Shown in pieces: positions 32,908 to 34,889 of a DNA stretch of 34,889 nt. The stretch is from CAYZPB01 sp964568525 (GTDB taxonomy: Bacteria; Bacillota; Bacilli; Tepidibacillales; Tepidibacillaceae): assembly GCA_964568525.1 (NCBI GenBank), contig CAZMPM010000010.1, positions 1 through 34,889 of the forward strand. Reading direction: 5' to 3'. How positions within the stretch are numbered: the stretch's first letter is position 1; every line of letters begins with the position of its first letter. The notes beneath the pieces are model-generated. The model was not told where the DNA came from. It searched no databases and saw only the letters and a list, made by a program, of their open reading frames with translations. The position numbers and the translations under genes are program-made.

Positions 32908-33640
32908 GTTCGAGAGAATCTATATTTTGCAACAACCGGTTGATTGCTGTAGCCTTGCTACAGCAATCAGCTATCTGGAAGAAGAGGTTAACGCTGGTAA
33001 TCGGCAATTTATCATTGCGCAGAATCCGGAGAAAGTTCTTAAGGAGACGAATGATCAAGAGTTGGCCGAAATCGTTAATGATAAGGCGACACTTTTGCTT
33101 GCCGATGGAGTGGGTCTACAGATTGCTGCGCGGATTCTTAATCTTAATATTCCGGAGCGTGTTACGGGGATTGAATTATTCACTAATCTACTGGCACTTG
33201 CTAACGAGAAAGGCTATACCGTTTTCCTCTACGGAGCGAAACCGGAAACACTCTCTCAACTGCTTAACCAACTTCATACCACCTATCCCGACCTGCAGAT
33301 AGTCGGGGCTGTTGATGGCTACACTACTGATGAAGCAGCATTGCTCAATAACATCAGAGCAACCCAACCTGATTTACTCTTCGTAGCACTCGGCTCACCA
33401 GCTCAGGAGAAATGGCTGGCAGCACATCTGCCCGACTTACCGGTGAAATTGGCGATGGGAGTTGGCGGATCGTTCGACGTGCTAGCGGGCAATATCAAAA
33501 GAGCGCCGCTATTTATGCAGCGCGCCGGTTTAGAGTGGTTATATCGCCTGTTAAAAGAGCCTTCTCGCCTTACAAGAACTCGCAATCTACCGATCTTCAT
33601 CAGAAAAGTCTATCAAGAGAAAAAATCGCGTTCAATATAA
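32888..33640 (+). CDS. WecG/TagA/CpsF-family glycosyltransferase (GT26)
   Basis: Transfers the second sugar, usually N-acetylmannosamine or its uronic acid, to undecaprenyl-PP-GlcNAc. 250 residues from the ATG at 32888, chosen because GGAAG sits 7 bases upstream; other starts are GTG 32864 and ATG 32897. Family motifs: AQNPEKVLKETND, TLLLADGVGLQIAARIL (holding the conserved Asp), VFLYGAKPETLSQLL, LLFVALGSPAQEKWLAAH, and KLAMGVGGSFDVLAGNIKRAP followed by AGLEWLYRLLKEPSRLTR, the C-terminal appendage. It overlaps the dehydrogenase stop, and its 3' end overlaps the convergent gene by 28 bases with no terminator visible. A perfect palindrome lies near its 5' end. Confidence 0.92.
   Translation: MIIMQSKFERIYILQQPVDCCSLATAISYLEEEVNAGNRQFIIAQNPEKVLKETNDQELAEIVNDKATLLLADGVGLQIAARILNLNIPERVTGIELFTNLLALANEKGYTVFLYGAKPETLSQLLNQLHTTYPDLQIVGAVDGYTTDEAALLNNIRATQPDLLFVALGSPAQEKWLAAHLPDLPVKLAMGVGGSFDVLAGNIKRAPLFMQRAGLEWLYRLLKEPSRLTRTRNLPIFIRKVYQEKKSRSI
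32941..32969 (+). repeat. Perfect 12-bp inverted repeat within the 5' part of the TagA-like gene
   Basis: TGATTGCTGTAG (32941-32952) and CTACAGCAATCA (32958-32969) pair perfectly around a CCTTG loop; G-T, G-C and G-T pairs could extend the stem to 15. It encodes residues around DCCSLATAIS, about 50 bases after the start codon. No T tract follows. Confidence 0.8.
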
Positions 33641-34257
33641 CACGGTTCGCCGACAGCAATCGTAGCCTCGCCGTTACTGAGATTATTGACAGTCTCAATG
33701 AATAGATTCGCCTTATTAAGCGGTACCAGGAACGTCGCTGTCACCACATCGCTGAACGCTTTACCTCCTAACTGATAGCCGCCGCTAATCAGCTCACTTT
33801 CCAGCCTACCATAATAACCATAGTCAATTGTAACAGTTATCTCTACTGCCGAAACCTTCTCTACAATGCCGGCATTATCAATCGCTAATTTAGCAGCTTC
33901 GACATAGGCTCTGATTAAGCCGCCGGCACCCAACATAATACCGCCATAATATCTGGTAACAACGACAACGACGTCTTGCAATGAGAGTCGTTCAATCACA
34001 TTCAGTATCGGCTTACCGGCAGTTCCGCTCGGCTCGCCATCATCGGAAAATCGTTTCGCGCTGTCATTCTCATTATCAATCACATACGCATAACAATTAT
34101 GTGTCGCGTCCCAGTGTTCTTTTTTAATCTTCTCAATGAAGCGGAGCGCCTCTTCCTCACTCTGCACATTGATCACATAGCCTATAAAAAGCGACTTCTT
34201 GATCGCAAGACGCGCCTCGCCATTAGTTCTAACTGTCAGATAGCCCTTATCAGCCAA
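33613..34257 (-). CDS. YigZ/YvyE (IMPACT) family protein
   Basis: Conserved protein of the UPF0029/IMPACT family, possibly linked to translation control in relatives; its bacterial role is not settled. About 214 residues with the N-terminal domain signature HNCYAYVI and FSDDGEPSGTAGKPIL (near residues 53-84), then RYYGGIMLGAGGLIRAY, and a C-terminal ferredoxin-like domain. I prefer a TTG start at 34257 because GAGGTGAT ends 4 bases before it; the upstream in-frame GTG at 34266 overlaps that same site and would add three residues. It converges with the TagA-like gene and overlaps its end by 28 bases. Confidence 0.92.
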   Translation of the reverse strand: MADKGYLTVRTNGEARLAIKKSLFIGYVINVQSEEEALRFIEKIKKEHWDATHNCYAYVIDNENDSAKRFSDDGEPSGTAGKPILNVIERLSLQDVVVVVTRYYGGIMLGAGGLIRAYVEAAKLAIDNAGIVEKVSAVEITVTIDYGYYGRLESELISGGYQLGGKAFSDVVTATFLVPLNKANLFIETVNNLSNGEATIAVGEPCYIERDFFS

Positions 34258-34515
34258 TGTAATCACCTCATAACATTCGTAACATATACATTTTACACCA
34301 AAAATGATATTATCTATATAAAGATATTAATCTTAATAAATATATATATTGCTTTTATTCTTAATGATAATAGTATATAATTAGTCAGACGTAATAATTA
34401 ATGAATTAAATATTTTACTTAATAATATATTCGCAACTTTTAGAGAGAAACCTCGTCTAATTCTTTATAGATGGAATTAATCGCTGATGGAAATGATGGG
34501 TTTGTTCTGTTTTGT

Positions 34516-34539
34516 TGTTTTCAAGTATGTTTTCAAGTT
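34516..34539 (+). repeat. Tandem 12-bp direct repeat
   Basis: TGTTTTCAAGTA is followed immediately by TGTTTTCAAGTT, differing only at the last base. It lies just upstream of the promoter candidate for the surface-protein gene and could be a regulator site or simple slippage. Confidence 0.8.
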
Positions 34540-34553
34540 TCTGGAGACTGTCT

Positions 34554-34583
34554 TTGTGACGCTCTTCAGAATATAAATAATAT
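34554..34583 (+). promoter_or_regulatory. Promoter candidate for the terminal surface-protein gene
   Basis: TTGTGA (34554-34559) and TAATAT (34578-34583) are spaced by 18 bases and lie about 40 bases before the ATG at 34624. The hexamers match the sigma-A consensus at four of six or better. Confidence 0.45.
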
Positions 34584-34692
34584 TAAGAAAAAATTGCTCA
34601 ACTCAGGAGAGGGGGTGAGAAGGATGAGAGAACAGAGCTACTTAAAAAATAACTCTCGCCAAAAAAATATTAAAGGAGGAGAATCAAAACTT

Positions 34693-34889
34693 ATGAAAAA
34701 AGTATTAATGATCTTATTATCTATCGCATTGATCTTTACTATGTCAGCACCTGTTTTCGCTGCAGATAAAACTGTAGACGAAATGTTTGCTACACTTAAA
34801 GCTGCTGGCGTACTTGACGGCGATGCTTCAGGCGCTATGCCTGGTGTTTCCGGCAATATGAGCCGTGAAATGCTTGCTAAAATCGCTGT
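34693..34889 (+). CDS. Secreted surface protein with a probable N-terminal SLH domain, 3' end outside window
   Basis: Only about 65 codons are visible. A classic signal peptide MKKVLMILLSIALIFTMSA with a VFA-AD cleavage site is followed by TVDEMFATLKAAGVLDGDAS and NMSREMLAKIA, the pattern of an SLH repeat (short helix, loop, Ser-Arg-x-x-x-Ala). The ATG at 34693 follows AAAGGAGGAG, though 11 bases away. An in-frame ATG at 34624 has its own site, GGGGGTGAG, and would add 23 polar residues before the signal peptide; both starts are open. If the SLH reading is right, the protein would attach to the CsaB-modified polymer. Confidence 0.75.
   Translation, partial: MKKVLMILLSIALIFTMSAPVFAADKTVDEMFATLKAAGVLDGDASGAMPGVSGNMSREMLAKIA

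Larger units (their letters stand above)
34267..34623. other. AT-rich non-coding region between yigZ and the surface-protein gene
   Basis: No convincing gene. The region is far more AT-rich than its surroundings, especially 34280-34440. It holds a TATAAT at 34376-34381 without a good -35 box, a small dyad TAATTC/GAATTA (34458-34463 with 34474-34479), a tandem 12-bp repeat, and a promoter candidate close to the downstream gene. The length and composition fit the long untranslated leaders seen upstream of abundant S-layer-type genes. Confidence 0.6.

Noticed and set aside
34099..34380. 93-codon + frame antisense to yigZ running into the AT-rich leader
   Set aside because: The first half mirrors yigZ and the second half is low-complexity AT-rich sequence; no domain.
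34638..34856. 72-codon - frame opposite the surface-protein start
   Set aside because: It mirrors a region with a clear signal peptide and SLH-like segment on the + strand.

Overview
The window looks like a chromosomal segment of a Gram-positive Firmicute, most likely a relative of the Paenibacillaceae. The evidence is the gene order (F1Fo ATP synthase, then an 11-gene nuo operon, a secreted protease pair, murA, mbl, an EpuA-type membrane peptide), strong Shine-Dalgarno sites with ATG, GTG and TTG starts, and S-layer-homology (SLH) proteins together with a CsaB pyruvyltransferase. The assignment rests on protein resemblance and synteny recalled from known genomes; no search was run. Almost everything is on the + strand; only two genes (22396-23145 and 33613-34257) are on the - strand. 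I saw no tRNA, rRNA, CRISPR array, insertion sequence or prophage gene.

Layout. (1) 1-5321: atpF (5' end outside the window), atpH, atpA, atpG, atpD, atpC. (2) 5318-5404: a long imperfect inverted repeat ending in a T-rich tract separates atp from nuo. (3) 5446-15260: nuoA, B, C, D, H, I, J, K, L, M, N, tightly packed, with no nuoE, F or G, closed by a clear intrinsic terminator. (4) 15393-19666: an exported S41 C-terminal processing protease and a large exported subtilisin with PPC-like domains and an SLH module. (5) 19739-22344: murA, mbl and an EpuA-like gene. The sporulation genes spoIID, spoIIQ and spoIIID, which usually lie between murA and mbl in spore-forming relatives, are absent. 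(6) 22396-23145 (-): a membrane-anchored protein of unknown function sharing a bidirectional terminator with the EpuA gene. (7) 23297-33640: a wall-polysaccharide cluster: TagO/WecA-type initiating transferase, a degenerate LytR-CpsA-Psr-like protein, a TuaH-like glycosyltransferase, a MurJ-family flippase, an O-antigen-ligase/polymerase-like protein, a GT4 glycosyltransferase, CsaB, a nucleotide-sugar dehydrogenase and a TagA/WecG-type glycosyltransferase. (8) 33613-34257 (-): a YigZ/YvyE (IMPACT) family gene. (9) 34267-34889: an AT-rich leader followed by the start of a secreted, probably SLH-bearing, surface protein cut by the window end.

How the parts fit. The first half is energy conversion: a proton-pumping complex I-like enzyme lacking the NADH-input module, next to the ATP synthase. 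The second half is cell-envelope building: murA and mbl for peptidoglycan, region 7 for an undecaprenyl-linked secondary wall polymer that CsaB would pyruvylate, and SLH proteins (the subtilisin and the last gene) that would bind such a pyruvylated polymer.

I did not find a clearly new multi-gene system. The most unusual items are the long hairpin between atp and nuo, an LCP-like protein that has lost the family's catalytic residues, an in-frame tandem repeat of a short quasi-palindrome inside a glycosyltransferase, a nucleotide-sugar dehydrogenase with an altered active-site loop, a perfect 12-bp palindrome near the start of the TagA-like gene, and two in-frame starts on the surface-protein gene.
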